Assembly: GCF_003031675.1 (NCBI RefSeq)
Contig: NZ_PYWX01000063.1
Coordinates: 1 to 64,000, forward strand
Source of the DNA: Pseudomonas palleroniana
GTDB lineage: Bacteria; Pseudomonadota; Gammaproteobacteria; Pseudomonadales; Pseudomonadaceae
Length of the DNA stretch: 64,000 nucleotides
Direction: 5' to 3'
The notes beneath the pieces are model-generated. The model had not been told where the DNA came from. It ran no database searches and worked only from the letters and a program-made list of their open reading frames with translations. The position numbers and the translations under genes were made by a program. Shown here piece by piece: positions 35,632 through 45,741 of this stretch (the first letter of the stretch is position 1; the number at the start of each line of letters is the position of its first letter).

Positions 35632-36068
35632 TGGCTTTGCGTCTGATCCTCGGTTTTGACTACGGCACCAAACAGATCGGCGTAGCGGTCGGCCAGGTGA
35701 TTACCGGCCAGGCCCGCGAGCTGTGTACCTTGAAAGCCCAGAACGGCGTGCCGGACTGGAACCAGGTCGAAGCCCTGATCAAGGAGTGGAAACCCGACGC
35801 CGTCGTGGTCGGCCTGCCCTTGAACATGGACGGTACCCCCAGCGACATGTGCCTGCGCGCCGAAAAGTTCGCCCGCCGCCTCAATGGGCGCTACAACCTG
35901 CCCTTCTATACCCATGATGAACGCCTCACCACCTTTGAAGCCAAGGGCGAGCGCCGCGACCGTGGCGGCCAGAAAGGCAGCTACCGCGACAACCCCGTGG
36001 ACGCTATTGCCGCCGCCCTGTTGCTGCAGGGTTGGCTGGACGAAAACACCGCTTTATTTGAATCCTGA
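35631..36068 (+). CDS. ruvX: RuvX/YqgF family RNase H-fold nuclease
   Basis: 145 residues with the RNase H-fold start LILGFDYGTKQIGVAV, VVGLPLNMDGTPSDM and the YTHDERLTTFEA acidic segment. The family processes 16S rRNA 5' ends and was proposed as an alternative Holliday junction resolvase. Overlaps yqgE by one base, so the pair is translationally coupled. Confidence 0.94.
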   Translation: MALRLILGFDYGTKQIGVAVGQVITGQARELCTLKAQNGVPDWNQVEALIKEWKPDAVVVGLPLNMDGTPSDMCLRAEKFARRLNGRYNLPFYTHDERLTTFEAKGERRDRGGQKGSYRDNPVDAIAAALLLQGWLDENTALFES

Positions 36069-36070
36069 CT

Positions 36071-36093
36071 GACGCGGCTTGCCGCGTCTTTTT
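36071..36093 (+). terminator. terminator after ruvX
   Basis: GACGCGG-loop-CCGCGTC followed by TTTTT, two bases after the ruvX stop. Confidence 0.9.
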
Positions 36094-36140
36094 ACGTTTG
36101 AGCCCGGATCTTGCCAGCGCGAGACCTAGAAGGAGCACCC

Positions 36141-36647
36141 ATGAGCCTGCCCAATCCCGCCGACCTGATCAGCCAGATGGCGACGCGCCTTACGGCCCAT
36201 CTGCAACACCGCGGCATCAGCGAACCGCGCTTCATCGGCATCCGCACCGGCGGTGTCTGGGTGGCTCAAGCCTTGCTGGAAGCGCTGGGCAGCGAGTCGC
36301 CGCTCGGCACTCTGGACGTATCCTTCTACCGCGACGACTTCAGCCAGAACGGCCTGCACCCGCAAGTACGCCCTTCGGCCCTGCCGTTCGAGATTGAAGG
36401 CCAGCACCTGGTGTTGATCGACGACGTACTGATGAGCGGACGCACCATCCGTGCCGCCATGAACGAATTGTTCGACTACGGTCGCCCAGCCAGCGTGACG
36501 CTGGTGTGCCTGCTGGACCTGGATGCTGGCGAATTGCCGATCAGCCCGGATGTGGTCGGTGCCACACTGTCGCTGCAGGCCCACCAGCGGGTAAAATTGT
36601 CCGGTCCCACGCCGCTCGAACTCGAACTGCAAGACCTCGCCCTTTAA
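36141..36647 (+). CDS. pyrR: bifunctional pyr operon regulator / uracil phosphoribosyltransferase
   Basis: PRTase-fold protein of 168 residues. The PRPP loop [20 protein letters not shown] is plain, and [22 protein letters not shown] and [11 protein letters not shown] are typical of PyrR. AAGGAG lies 7 bases before the ATG at 36141. It heads the pyrR-pyrB-pyrC' operon and probably regulates it; no PyrR-type antiterminator hairpin was recognised, in line with the different control reported in pseudomonads. Confidence 0.93.
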   Translation: MSLPNPADLISQMATRLTAHLQHRGISEPRFIGIRTGGVWVAQALLEALGSESPLGTLDVSFYRDDFSQNGLHPQVRPSALPFEIEGQHLVLIDDVLMSGRTIRAAMNELFDYGRPASVTLVCLLDLDAGELPISPDVVGATLSLQAHQRVKLSGPTPLELELQDLAL

Positions 36648-36671
36648 ACCGCCTTGTAAAGAGTCCCCGCG

Positions 36672-37676
36672 ATGACGCCTCTAGATGCCAAGCGCCCGCT
36701 GCAGCTCAATGCTCAGGGTCAGTTGCAACACTTCTTGTCCCTCGACGGTTTGCCCCGCGAACTGCTCACCGAAATCCTCGACACGGCCGACTCGTTCCTC
36801 GAAGTCGGTGGCCGGGCGGTGAAGAAGGTCCCGCTGCTGCGCGGCAAGACGATCTGTAATGTGTTCTTCGAGAACTCCACCCGCACCCGCACCACCTTTG
36901 AACTGGCCGCCCAACGGCTGTCGGCCGACGTGATCACGCTGAACGTGTCCACCTCGTCGGCGAGCAAGGGCGAAACCCTGCTCGACACCCTGCGTAACCT
37001 GGAAGCCATGGCCGCCGACATGTTCGTGGTCCGCCACGGCGACTCCGGCGCCGCGCACTTCATCGCCGAGCACGTATGCCCGCAGGTGGCGATCATCAAT
37101 GGCGGCGACGGCCGTCATGCCCACCCGACACAGGGCATGCTCGACATGCTGACCATTCGTCGGCACAAGGGCAGCTTTGAAAACCTCTCGGTGGCCATCG
37201 TCGGCGACATCCTGCACTCGCGGGTTGCGCGCTCGAACATGCTCGCCCTGAAAGCCCTGGGCTGCCCGGACATCCGTGTGATCGCCCCGAAAACCCTGCT
37301 GCCCATCGGCATCGAGCAATACGGCGTGAAGGTCTATACCGACATGACCCAAGGGCTCAAGGATGTGGATGTGGTGATCATGCTGCGCCTGCAACGCGAG
37401 CGCATGGCTGGTGGCCTGCTGCCCAGCGAAGGCGAGTTCTACCGCCTGTTCGGCCTGACCACTGCGCGCCTGGCCGGCGCCAAGCCGGATGCCATAGTGA
37501 TGCACCCAGGCCCGATCAACCGTGGCGTGGAGATTGAGTCGGCGGTGGCCGACGGTGCGCAGTCGGTGATCTTGAACCAGGTGACCTACGGCATCGCGGT
37601 CCGCATGGCGGTACTGTCCATGGCCATGAGCGGGCAAACCGCGCAACGTCAATTCGAGCAGGAGAACGCCCAGTGA
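36672..37676 (+). CDS. pyrB: aspartate carbamoyltransferase catalytic subunit
   Basis: Forms carbamoyl-aspartate in pyrimidine synthesis. The 334 residues include an N-terminal extension of about 15-20 residues typical of the Pseudomonas class A enzyme, which needs PyrC' to assemble. The carbamoyl-phosphate loop STRTRTTFE is at 69-77, and [11 protein letters not shown] is near the C-terminus. The stop overlaps the start of pyrC' (ATGA-type). Confidence 0.97.
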   Translation: MTPLDAKRPLQLNAQGQLQHFLSLDGLPRELLTEILDTADSFLEVGGRAVKKVPLLRGKTICNVFFENSTRTRTTFELAAQRLSADVITLNVSTSSASKGETLLDTLRNLEAMAADMFVVRHGDSGAAHFIAEHVCPQVAIINGGDGRHAHPTQGMLDMLTIRRHKGSFENLSVAIVGDILHSRVARSNMLALKALGCPDIRVIAPKTLLPIGIEQYGVKVYTDMTQGLKDVDVVIMLRLQRERMAGGLLPSEGEFYRLFGLTTARLAGAKPDAIVMHPGPINRGVEIESAVADGAQSVILNQVTYGIAVRMAVLSMAMSGQTAQRQFEQENAQ

Positions 37677-38944
37677 AGCTCAGCATTCTCGGCGCCCGTG
37701 TCATCGATCCGGCCAGTGGCCTGGATCAAGTTGTCGATCTTCACCTGGAAGCCGGCAAGATCATCGCCATCGGTGCCGCGCCCAGCGGTTTCAGCGCCCA
37801 CGAGACCATCGACGCCAAGGGCCTTGTGGCCGCTCCGGGCCTTGTGGACCTGAACGTCGCCCTGCGTGAACCGGGCTACAGCCGCAAAGGCAACATCACC
37901 AGTGAAACCCGCGCCGCCGCCGCCGGTGGCGTGACCAGCCTGTGCTGCCCGCCGAATACCAAGCCGGTGCTGGATACCTCGGCCGTGACCGAGTTGATCC
38001 TCGACCGCGCCCGCGAAGCCGGCAATTGCAAAGTGTTCCCTGTCGGCGCCTTGAGCAAGGGTCTGGACGGTGAGCAACTCGCCGAGCTGATCGCCCTGCG
38101 CGACGCCGGTTGCGTGGCCTTCGGCAATGGCCTGGAAAGCTTTCGCAGCACCCGCACGTTGTTACGCGCCCTGGAATACGCGGCCACATTCGACCTGACG
38201 GTGGTCTTCCACTCCCAGGACCACGACCTGGCCGAAGGCGGCCTGGCCCATGAAGGCGCCGTCGCCAGCTTCCTCGGTTTGCCGGGCATCCCGGAGACCG
38301 CCGAAACCGTCGCCCTGGCCCGTGACCTGCTGCTGGTGGAACAAAGCGGCGTACGCGCGCATTTCAGCCAACTGACCAGCGCCCGGGGCGTCGCCCTGAT
38401 CGCGCAGGCCCAGGCCCGTGGCTTGCCGGTGACGGCGGATGTGGCGCTGTATCAACTGATCTTGACGGATGAGGCTTTGATCGACTTCTCCAGCCTGTAT
38501 CACGTACAGCCGCCACTGCGCACCCGTGCCGACCGTGAAGGTTTGCGTGCGGCGGTGAAGTCCGGCGTGGTGTCGGCGATCTCCAGCCATCACCAACCCC
38601 ATGAGCGCGATGCCAAACTGGCACCCTTCGGCGCGACAGAGCCGGGCATCAGCAGCGTCGAGCTGTTGCTGCCACTGGCCATGACGTTAGTCGATGAAGG
38701 TTTGCTCGATTTGCCGACATTGCTGGCACGCCTGAGCACAGGCCCGGCCCAGGCGCTGCGCTTGCCGGTGGGCAAGTTGGCGGTGGGGGCTGCGGCGGAT
38801 CTGGTGCTGTTTGACACGGGCAGTTCCACGGTGGCCGGGGAACACTGGCTGTCCAAGGGCGAAAACTGCCCGTTCATCGGCCATAGCCTGCCGGCGACGG
38901 TGCGTTACACCTTGATGGATGGGCGGATCACCTACCCGATTTAA
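37673..38944 (+). CDS. pyrC': dihydroorotase-like structural partner of PyrB
   Basis: 423-residue amidohydrolase-fold protein. In active dihydroorotases the N-terminal metal motif is HxH in DLHVHLREPG; here residues 61-63 read NVA ([10 protein letters not shown]), so two zinc ligands are missing and the protein is expected to be inactive. In P. putida and P. aeruginosa this protein (PyrX/PyrC') holds the PyrB dodecamer together. Its frame and operon position are fully preserved. Confidence 0.95.
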   Translation: MKLSILGARVIDPASGLDQVVDLHLEAGKIIAIGAAPSGFSAHETIDAKGLVAAPGLVDLNVALREPGYSRKGNITSETRAAAAGGVTSLCCPPNTKPVLDTSAVTELILDRAREAGNCKVFPVGALSKGLDGEQLAELIALRDAGCVAFGNGLESFRSTRTLLRALEYAATFDLTVVFHSQDHDLAEGGLAHEGAVASFLGLPGIPETAETVALARDLLLVEQSGVRAHFSQLTSARGVALIAQAQARGLPVTADVALYQLILTDEALIDFSSLYHVQPPLRTRADREGLRAAVKSGVVSAISSHHQPHERDAKLAPFGATEPGISSVELLLPLAMTLVDEGLLDLPTLLARLSTGPAQALRLPVGKLAVGAAADLVLFDTGSSTVAGEHWLSKGENCPFIGHSLPATVRYTLMDGRITYPI

Positions 38945-38960
38945 TCGTTCACACCTCAAG

Positions 38961-39046
38961 TGTGGGAGGGGGCTTGCTCCCGATTGCAGTGGGTCAGCTA
39001 CAGAAAAACTGGCTGATCCACCGCTATCGGGAGCAAGCCCCACACA
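38961..39046. repeat. REPIN doublet after pyrC'
   Basis: An intact forward arm, TGTGGGAGGGGGCTTGCTCC, is paired with an inverted arm that has lost bases (GGGAGCAAGCCCCACACA). It lies between the convergent pyrC' and TM2 genes. Confidence 0.88.
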
Positions 39047-39072
39047 TTTAATCCCACTATGGCTCGGAAGAT

Positions 39073-39501
39073 TCAACGGCCGCTAATGCGCTCGGCATTG
39101 CGGATGGAAATCTGGGTATTCAACGTCCAGAAGTCATACAACACCCCCACCAGGAACAAACCGCCGGTCAGCAGGTAGATCAGGCCGGTGATCCATTTGC
39201 CCTGGTACATGCGGTGCAAACCAAACACCCCCAGGAACGCCAGCAGTACCCAGGCCACGTTGTATTCGATGGGCCCAGCGGTAAAACGCAGGTCGGCTTC
39301 ACGGTCCATGGCCGGGATCAGGAACAAGTCGATCAGCCAGCCGATACCCAGCAGGCCGAAGGTGAAAAACCAGATCGTACCAGTGACCGGTTTGCCGTAA
39401 TAGAAGCGATGGGCACCGGTAAAACCGAAAATCCAGAGCAGGTAACCAATCACCTTGCTGTGGGTGTCTTGCTGCGAAACATCCTGTCGATAGGTGTTCA
39501 T
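39073..39501 (-). CDS. TM2-domain membrane protein (two repeats)
   Basis: 142 residues with about four helices arranged as two TM2 units: YLLWIFGFTGAHRFYYGKP with GLLGIGWLIDLFLIP, then LLAFLGVFGLHRMYQGKW with LTGGLFLVGVLYDFWTL. Each unit carries the G-x-H-R-[FM]-Y core. The function of the family in bacteria is not established. It is transcribed alone. Confidence 0.85.
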   Translation of the reverse strand: MNTYRQDVSQQDTHSKVIGYLLWIFGFTGAHRFYYGKPVTGTIWFFTFGLLGIGWLIDLFLIPAMDREADLRFTAGPIEYNVAWVLLAFLGVFGLHRMYQGKWITGLIYLLTGGLFLVGVLYDFWTLNTQISIRNAERISGR

Positions 39502-39750
39502 GAAGTACCTCTTTTGCCTCGATAGATAAATTTTTTCACTTTCTTTGTGACTTTTTTACGGGCGCCCGACGTACGGCAAATGGTATCTTCCCTCCCCTCA
39601 AAGCCTTGTACCGCCTGACTTGTGTAGGACAATTGCGATAAAACGTCGCGTTTTCCTGTATTTGACCCCAAGGTTCAGTCGACAAACGGCCTGAGAACGG
39701 CACAAAAAGCTGTTATAAAGTTGCGCGCAAACCCATAAGAGCCACGCCTA

Positions 39751-40386
39751 ATGCGACCATTTTTCAAGACATGGCTAACCATTTGCCTATTAATGCCACT
39801 GGCCGCCCACGCCACCAATCGTGAGCAACGACTTCCGAACGTTAATGGTTTCACCCCTAAAGTCCACAGCACACCCAGCACTGCCAAGTCGGTAAAGCTG
39901 ACCGTCAACCGCCCGACTCAAGTGAGCAAGGCCCACGGTAAAACGCTTCATACCCAACTGGCCGCGAACGGCAAGCAAAGCAGCACCGTGCTCAGCCGCG
40001 CCGTCAACGTGCTGGGTACTCCTTATCGTTGGGGCGGAAGCAGCCCAAGTAAAGGGTTCGACTGCAGTGGTTTGGTGAAATATGCATTTAATGACGTCAA
40101 AGCGGTGGATTTACCGCGCACCTCCAACGCCATGGCTGCCGGCCACGGGTTGAAGGTAGATCGCAAGGACCTGAAACCGGGCGACCTGTTGTTCTTCAAA
40201 CTCAAGAGCCGCCAGGTCAATCACGTCGCCATCTACCTGGGCAACGACCGTTTCATCCACGCACCGCGTCGTGGCAAGTCGGTCAGCATCGACACGCTGA
40301 AAAAACCGTTCTGGGACAAGAACTACGTGATCGCCAAGCGGGTCCTGCCTAAAGAGCAGAACAACCTGCGCGTGGTACAACGCTGA
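39751..40386 (+). CDS. secreted NlpC/P60 peptidoglycan endopeptidase
   Basis: 211 residues: signal peptide (about 1-21, ending AAHA), a basic linker of about 60 residues, and an NlpC/P60 domain from about 80. The catalytic cysteine is C105 in GFDCSGLV, the histidine is H158 in VNHVAIYLG, and a further conserved histidine is H170 in FIHAP. It cleaves stem-peptide bonds in the cell wall. The upstream 250 bases are relatively AT-rich with TATAAAG near 39713 as a possible -10 box. Confidence 0.9.
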   Translation: MRPFFKTWLTICLLMPLAAHATNREQRLPNVNGFTPKVHSTPSTAKSVKLTVNRPTQVSKAHGKTLHTQLAANGKQSSTVLSRAVNVLGTPYRWGGSSPSKGFDCSGLVKYAFNDVKAVDLPRTSNAMAAGHGLKVDRKDLKPGDLLFFKLKSRQVNHVAIYLGNDRFIHAPRRGKSVSIDTLKKPFWDKNYVIAKRVLPKEQNNLRVVQR

Positions 40387-40408
40387 TCTCAAGCTGAAAT
40401 GCAGTAAA

Positions 40409-40495
40409 TGTGGGAGGGGGCTTGCTCCCGAAAGCGGTAGATCTGTCAAACATGTGTTGACTGACTCTGCTATCGGGAGCAAGCCCCCTCTCACA
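40409..40495. repeat. REPIN doublet between NlpC/P60 and pilT genes
   Basis: Forward TGTGGGAGGGGGCTTGCTCC and inverted GGGAGCAAGCCCCCTCTCAC, head to head, in a convergent intergenic space. Confidence 0.9.
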
Positions 40496-40521
40496 TTTTG
40501 GCTTTCACTGGCCCCCAGAAG

Positions 40522-41553
40522 CTATATGTCTGCGGGAACCCTCGCCAGCTCACGCGCAGCCTCCCGGCTGACCAGCCCCTCGCTCACCAGCGCCTTCAAG
40601 CTCATATCCAACGTCTTCATCCCCAATGCCCCACCGGTCTGGATCGCTGAAACCATCTGCGCACCCTTGTCCTCGCGGATCAGGTTACGAATGGCCGGCG
40701 TGCCCAGCATGATCTCGTGAGCCGCTACCCGCCCGCCGCCGATCTTCTTGACCAGCGCCTGGGACACCACGGCCTGCAAAGACTCCGACAGCATCGAACG
40801 CACCATGGCCTTTTCCCCCGCCGGGAATACATCCACCAGCCTGTCCACGGTTTTCGCCGCGGACGCGGTGTGCAGGGTGCCCAGGACCAGGTGCCCGGTC
40901 TCGGCCGCCGTCAGCGCGAGGCGGATGGTTTCCAGGTCGCGCAGCTCTCCCACCAGAATCACATCCGGGTCTTCGCGCAACGCCGAACGCAGGGCCGCCG
41001 AGAAGCTGTGGGTATCACGGTGCACCTGCCGCTGGTTGATCAACGCCGATTTGGGTTTGTGGATAAATTCGATGGGGTCTTCGAGGGTGAGGATGTGCTG
41101 GCGCCGATGCTGGTTGAGGTGGTCAATCATCGCCGCCAGTGTCGTGGACTTGCCCGACCCGGTCGGCCCGGTCACCAGTACCAGCCCGCGAGGCAATTGG
41201 GCAATACGCTGGAACACCTCCCCGAGGCCCAGGCTTTCCAGGCTTCGCACCTGAGCAATGGTACGAAACACCGCCCCCATGCCGCGATCGTGTCGGAACA
41301 CATTGGCCCGAAAGCGCGCCACGCCAGGCAATTCAAAGGCAAAATCCGTTTCAAGAGATGTTTCGAAATCCTTTTGTTGGTGTTGATTGAGCAAAGGGCT
41401 CAATAAATCCGCAACTTGCGGTGGCGAAAGTACCGAACCCTCCAGGGGCCAGACTTCACCATCGATGCGCAGCATCGGCGCCAGACCGGCGGACAAATGC
41501 AGGTCTGAGGCGCCACGGCGCACGCTGGCCGTGAGCAATTGCGTGATATCCAT
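40522..41553 (-). CDS. pilT: type IV pilus retraction ATPase PilT
   Basis: Hexameric ATPase (343 residues) that powers pilus retraction and twitching. Walker A is GPTGSGKS (129-136), the His box is GHLVLGTLHTASA and the retraction signature AIRNLIRE is at 287-294. The start is the ATG at 41553 (MDITQLLTASVRRGASDLHL). It is divergent from yggS. P. aeruginosa has pilU directly downstream; here a REPIN and the NlpC/P60 gene follow instead. Confidence 0.96.
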   Translation of the reverse strand: MDITQLLTASVRRGASDLHLSAGLAPMLRIDGEVWPLEGSVLSPPQVADLLSPLLNQHQQKDFETSLETDFAFELPGVARFRANVFRHDRGMGAVFRTIAQVRSLESLGLGEVFQRIAQLPRGLVLVTGPTGSGKSTTLAAMIDHLNQHRRQHILTLEDPIEFIHKPKSALINQRQVHRDTHSFSAALRSALREDPDVILVGELRDLETIRLALTAAETGHLVLGTLHTASAAKTVDRLVDVFPAGEKAMVRSMLSESLQAVVSQALVKKIGGGRVAAHEIMLGTPAIRNLIREDKGAQMVSAIQTGGALGMKTLDMSLKALVSEGLVSREAARELARVPADI

Positions 41554-41610
41554 AGGGCTTTCCATTTCCAGTAGAATGCCGCGGACTCCATATCCACGGG
41601 TGCATCTTGA

Positions 41611-42297
41611 ATGTCGACGATAGCAGACAACATTGGCTTGGTTAGCGAGCGGATCCGTGCCGCGGCCCATGCCGTGCAACGTGATGAACACAGCGTCCAT
41701 CTGCTGGCCGTGAGCAAGACCAAACCCGCGCAAGCCGTGCGCGAAGCCTTTGCCGCCGGAATGCGCGACTTTGGCGAAAACTACCTGCAGGAAGCCTTGG
41801 GCAAACAGGCCGAATTAACCGACCTGCCCTTGAGTTGGCACTTCATCGGCCCCATTCAATCGAACAAGACTCGCTCGATCGCCGAGAACTTCGCCTGGGT
41901 GCATTCCGTGGACCGCTTGAAAATCGCACAACGCCTGTCCGAACAACGCCCGGCCGACCTGCCGCCACTGAACATTTGCATCCAGGTCAACGTCAGTGGC
42001 GAAGCCAGCAAGTCCGGCTGCACACCCGCCGACCTGCCGGCCCTGGCCAATGCCATCAGCGCCCTGCCGCGCCTGAAGCTGCGCGGGTTGATGGCGATCC
42101 CCGAGCCGACTGAAGACCGCGCGGCGCAAGATGCGGCGTTCGCAACGGTCAGAGACCTGCAAGCGAGCTTGAACCTGCCGCTCGACACACTTTCGATGGG
42201 CATGAGCCATGACCTTGAGTCGGCGATCGCCCAAGGCGCCACCTGGGTGCGGATCGGTACCGCCCTGTTTGGCGCCCGCGACTACGGCCAGCCGTGA
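41611..42297 (+). CDS. yggS: PLP homeostasis protein YggS
   Basis: Alanine-racemase-fold PLP-binding protein (228 residues) that controls free PLP and amino-acid balance. The PLP lysine is K36 in LLAVSKTKP; GENYLQEA, WHFIGPIQSNK and SMGMSHDLESAI are family blocks. First in a yggS-proC-yggT run. Confidence 0.95.
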   Translation: MSTIADNIGLVSERIRAAAHAVQRDEHSVHLLAVSKTKPAQAVREAFAAGMRDFGENYLQEALGKQAELTDLPLSWHFIGPIQSNKTRSIAENFAWVHSVDRLKIAQRLSEQRPADLPPLNICIQVNVSGEASKSGCTPADLPALANAISALPRLKLRGLMAIPEPTEDRAAQDAAFATVRDLQASLNLPLDTLSMGMSHDLESAIAQGATWVRIGTALFGARDYGQP

Positions 42298-42330
42298 AAT
42301 GGCTGACTTCTCTCTGAATAAGGACCTGTC

Positions 42331-43149
42331 ATGAGCAACACGCGTATTGCCTTTATCGGCGCCGGCAACATGGCGGCCAGCCTGATCGGCGGCCTGCGGG
42401 CCAAGGGCCTGCAAGCCCAGCAGATCCGTGCCAGCGACCCCGGTGCCGAAACCCGTGCCCGCGTCAGCGCCGAGCACGGTATCGAAACGTTCGCCGACAA
42501 CGCCGAAGCCATCCAGGGCGTCGACGTGATTGTGCTAGCGGTCAAGCCGCAAGCCATGAAGGCCGTGTGCGAAAGCCTGCGCCCGAGCCTGCAACCGCAG
42601 CAACTGGTGGTGTCGATAGCTGCCGGCATCACGTGCGCCAGCATGAGCCAATGGCTCGGCGCCCAGCCGATTGTGCGCTGCATGCCCAACACCCCGGCGC
42701 TGCTGCGCCAGGGCGTGAGCGGCCTGTATGCAACTTCCAGCGTCAGCGCCGAACAACGCGACCAGGCCCAGGAGCTGCTGTCCGCCGTGGGTAGCGCCCT
42801 GTGGCTGGAACAGGAGCAGCAGTTGGATGCCGTCACCGCCGTCTCCGGCAGCGGCCCGGCGTACTTCTTCCTGCTGATCGAGGCCATGACCGCCGCCGGC
42901 GTCAAGCTGGGCCTGTCCCACGAAGTAGCTGAACAACTGGCCGAGCAAACCGCGCTGGGGGCCGCGCACATGGCCGTCGGCAGCGAGGTGGATGCCGCCG
43001 AGCTGCGCCGTCGCGTAACCTCCCCAGGCGGAACCACGCAGGCCGCCATCGAATCCTTCCAGGCCGGGGGCTTTGAAGCCCTGGTGGAAAAAGCACTGGG
43101 TGCCGCGGCGCATCGTTCGGCTGAAATGGCCGAACAGCTGGGCAAATAG
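42331..43149 (+). CDS. proC: pyrroline-5-carboxylate reductase
   Basis: Last enzyme of proline synthesis (272 residues). N-terminal Rossmann motif IAFIGAGNMAASLIGG; later MPNTPALLRQGVSGL and the C-terminal signature with SGSGPAYFFLLIEAM and TSPGGTTQAAIESF. Thirty-three bases after yggS, with AAGGA upstream. Confidence 0.96.
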   Translation: MSNTRIAFIGAGNMAASLIGGLRAKGLQAQQIRASDPGAETRARVSAEHGIETFADNAEAIQGVDVIVLAVKPQAMKAVCESLRPSLQPQQLVVSIAAGITCASMSQWLGAQPIVRCMPNTPALLRQGVSGLYATSSVSAEQRDQAQELLSAVGSALWLEQEQQLDAVTAVSGSGPAYFFLLIEAMTAAGVKLGLSHEVAEQLAEQTALGAAHMAVGSEVDAAELRRRVTSPGGTTQAAIESFQAGGFEALVEKALGAAAHRSAEMAEQLGK

Positions 43150-43174
43150 TCGTCCCCTTCATTAGGAAACCAAC

Positions 43175-43762
43175 ATGCTCGGAATCAATGACGCTGCCAT
43201 TTTCATCATCCAGACCCTGGGCAGCCTGTACCTGCTGATCGTGCTGATGCGTTTTATCCTGCAACTGGTGCGGGCGAACTTCTACAACCCGCTGTGCCAG
43301 TTCGTGGTGAAGGCCACCCAACCGCTGCTCAAGCCACTGCGCCGGGTGATCCCGAGCATGTTCGGCCTGGACATGTCTTCGTTGGTGCTGGCGCTGCTGC
43401 TGCAGATCCTGCTGTTCGCCGTGATCCTGCTGCTCAACGGCTACCAGGCCAACACGGTGTTGTTGTTGCCGTGGGGCCTGATCGGCATTTTCTCGCTGTT
43501 TTTGAAGATCCTCTTCTGGTCGATGATCATCAGCGTGATCCTGTCGTGGGTCGCACCTGGCAGCCGCAGCCCGGGCGCCGAATTGGTCTACCAGATCACC
43601 GAGCCGGTGCTGGCGCCGTTCCGCCGCCTGATCCCTAACCTGGGCGGCCTGGATATCTCGCCGATCTTCGCGTTTATCGCGATCCAGCTCCTGCAAAGCT
43701 GGGTAATTCCGCGCCTGGCTTACTACGCGTTCATGCCCAAGGAACTGTTCGGCCTGATCTGA
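43175..43762 (+). CDS. yggT: YggT-family membrane protein
   Basis: 195 residues with two YggT repeats, each of about two helices ([19 protein letters not shown], and [19 protein letters not shown]). The family is linked to osmotic or cell-division functions, without a firm biochemical role. Twenty-five bases after proC, in the usual order. Confidence 0.92.
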   Translation: MLGINDAAIFIIQTLGSLYLLIVLMRFILQLVRANFYNPLCQFVVKATQPLLKPLRRVIPSMFGLDMSSLVLALLLQILLFAVILLLNGYQANTVLLLPWGLIGIFSLFLKILFWSMIISVILSWVAPGSRSPGAELVYQITEPVLAPFRRLIPNLGGLDISPIFAFIAIQLLQSWVIPRLAYYAFMPKELFGLI

Positions 43763-43770
43763 CACGCAAC

Positions 43771-43877
43771 GATCGTTCCCACGCTCCGCGTGGGAACGCA
43801 GCACTGGACGCTCCGCGTCCCGAAGCGTGACGCAGAGCATCACAAAAGGCATTCCCACGCAGAGCGTGGGAACGATC
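43771..43877. repeat. inverted pair of GATCGTTCCCACGC repeats
   Basis: GATCGTTCCCACGCTCCGCG at the left is mirrored by CGTGGGAACGATC at the right, with a GGACGCTCCGCGTCC palindrome inside. Same family as 7015-7065. It lies between yggT and metX. Confidence 0.85.
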
Positions 43878-43952
43878 CGCCGGGAAGGGTTTGCTTGCCG
43901 CTGGGTGCAGCGCTCTTTAGACTTACGCCTCATTTAAACGAGAGCAGGGTCG

Positions 43953-45092
43953 ATGCCAGCTGCCTTTCCCCCCGATTCCGTTGGACTGGTCGTACCCCAA
44001 GTGGCGCACTTCAGCGAGCCGCTGGCCCTGGCCTGTGGCCGCTCGCTGCCCGCCTACGACCTGATCTACGAAACCTACGGCCAACTGAACGCCACGGCGA
44101 GCAATGCCGTGCTGATCTGTCACGCCCTGTCCGGCCATCACCACGCGGCGGGCTTCCACGCTGCCGATGATCGCAAGCCCGGCTGGTGGGACAGTTGCAT
44201 CGGCCCCGGCAAGCCCATCGACACCAACAAGTTTTACGTGGTCAGCCTGAACAACCTCGGCGGCTGCAACGGTTCTACCGGCCCGAGCAGTATCAACCCG
44301 GAAACCGGAAAACCCTTCGGGGCGGACTTCCCGGTATTGACCGTGGAAGACTGGGTACACAGCCAGGCTCGCCTTGCCGACCTGCTGGGCATCGGCCAAT
44401 GGGCTGCGGTGATCGGCGGCAGCCTGGGCGGAATGCAGGCCCTGCAATGGACCATCACCTACCCGGATCGCGTGCGCCATTGCCTGGCCATTGCCTCGGC
44501 GCCAAAACTCTCGGCACAGAACATCGCCTTCAACGAAGTCGCGCGCCAGGCCATCCTCACCGACCCCGAGTTCCACGGCGGTTCATTCCAGGAAGCCGGT
44601 GTGATCCCCAAGCGCGGCCTGATGCTGGCGCGGATGGTGGGGCATATCACCTACCTGTCCGATGACTCCATGGGCGAGAAATTCGGTCGCGGCCTCAAGA
44701 GCGAGAAGCTCAACTACGACTTCCACAGCGTCGAGTTCCAGGTGGAAAGCTACCTGCGTTATCAGGGCGAGGAGTTCTCGGGGCGTTTCGACGCCAACAC
44801 CTACTTGCTGATGACCAAGGCCCTGGACTACTTCGACCCGGCGGCCAACCACGACGACGACCTGGCGAAAACCTTCGAAAATGCCACGGCCAAGTTCTGC
44901 GTGATGTCATTCACCACCGACTGGCGCTTCTCGCCGGCCCGCTCCCGCGAGCTGGTGGACGCGCTGATGGCGGCACGCAAGGACGTCTGCTACCTGGAGA
45001 TTGACGCTCCGCAAGGCCACGACGCCTTCCTGATCCCGATCCCGCGTTACTTGCAGGCGTTCGGCAACTACATGAACCGTATTACTGTATGA
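43953..45092 (+). CDS. metX: homoserine O-succinyltransferase MetX
   Basis: Alpha/beta hydrolase-fold acyltransferase (379 residues) that activates homoserine for methionine synthesis. The nucleophile is S157 in [12 protein letters not shown], and the catalytic His lies in the C-terminal APQGHDAF. The MetX fold in Pseudomonas uses succinyl-CoA. The metW gene follows by 7 bases, as in other pseudomonads. Confidence 0.95.
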   Translation: MPAAFPPDSVGLVVPQVAHFSEPLALACGRSLPAYDLIYETYGQLNATASNAVLICHALSGHHHAAGFHAADDRKPGWWDSCIGPGKPIDTNKFYVVSLNNLGGCNGSTGPSSINPETGKPFGADFPVLTVEDWVHSQARLADLLGIGQWAAVIGGSLGGMQALQWTITYPDRVRHCLAIASAPKLSAQNIAFNEVARQAILTDPEFHGGSFQEAGVIPKRGLMLARMVGHITYLSDDSMGEKFGRGLKSEKLNYDFHSVEFQVESYLRYQGEEFSGRFDANTYLLMTKALDYFDPAANHDDDLAKTFENATAKFCVMSFTTDWRFSPARSRELVDALMAARKDVCYLEIDAPQGHDAFLIPIPRYLQAFGNYMNRITV

Positions 45093-45099
45093 GAACGCC

Positions 45100-45720
45100 A
45101 TGAGAGCTGACCTGGAAATCATCCAAGACTGGATACCCGCCGGCAGCCGCGTGCTCGACCTGGGCTGCGGCGACGGCGAACTGCTGAGCTGGCTGCGTGA
45201 CAACAAGCAAGTCACCGGCTATGGCCTGGAAAACGACCCGGACAACATCGCCCAGTGCGTGGCCAAGGGCATCAACGTGATCGAGCAGGACCTGGACAAG
45301 GGCCTGGGCAACTTTGCCAGCAACAGCTTCGATATCGTGGTGATGACCCAAGCCCTGCAGGCGGTGCACTACCCGGACCGCATCCTCGACGAAATGCTGC
45401 GCGTCGGCCGCCAGTGCATCATCACTTTCCCCAATTTCGGCCACTGGCGCTGCCGCTGGTACCTGGCGACCAAGGGCCGCATGCCGGTCTCGGACTTCCT
45501 GCCGTACACGTGGTACAACACGCCCAACATCCACTTCTGCACCTTCGAAGACTTCGAAGCCTTGTGCGGCGAGCGTGAAGCCAAGGTGATCAACCGCCTT
45601 GCCGTCGATCAACAGCACCGCCACGGTTGGGCGAGTAAGCTGTGGCCGAACCTGTTGGGAGAAATCGGGATTTACCGGGTCAGCAGCCCTGGCCTGACCG
45701 ACCACAAGATTGCCGTCTAA
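45100..45720 (+). CDS. metW: methionine biosynthesis protein MetW
   Basis: 206-residue SAM-dependent methyltransferase-fold protein; glycine-rich loop RVLDLGCGDGELL (18-30). MetW acts with MetX and is needed for homoserine acylation in some species. Further blocks are FDIVVMTQALQAVHYPDRIL and FLPYTWYNTPNIHFCT. Confidence 0.93.
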   Translation: MRADLEIIQDWIPAGSRVLDLGCGDGELLSWLRDNKQVTGYGLENDPDNIAQCVAKGINVIEQDLDKGLGNFASNSFDIVVMTQALQAVHYPDRILDEMLRVGRQCIITFPNFGHWRCRWYLATKGRMPVSDFLPYTWYNTPNIHFCTFEDFEALCGEREAKVINRLAVDQQHRHGWASKLWPNLLGEIGIYRVSSPGLTDHKIAV

Positions 45721-45741
45721 TCATTTTCCAGAGGGACGCAC

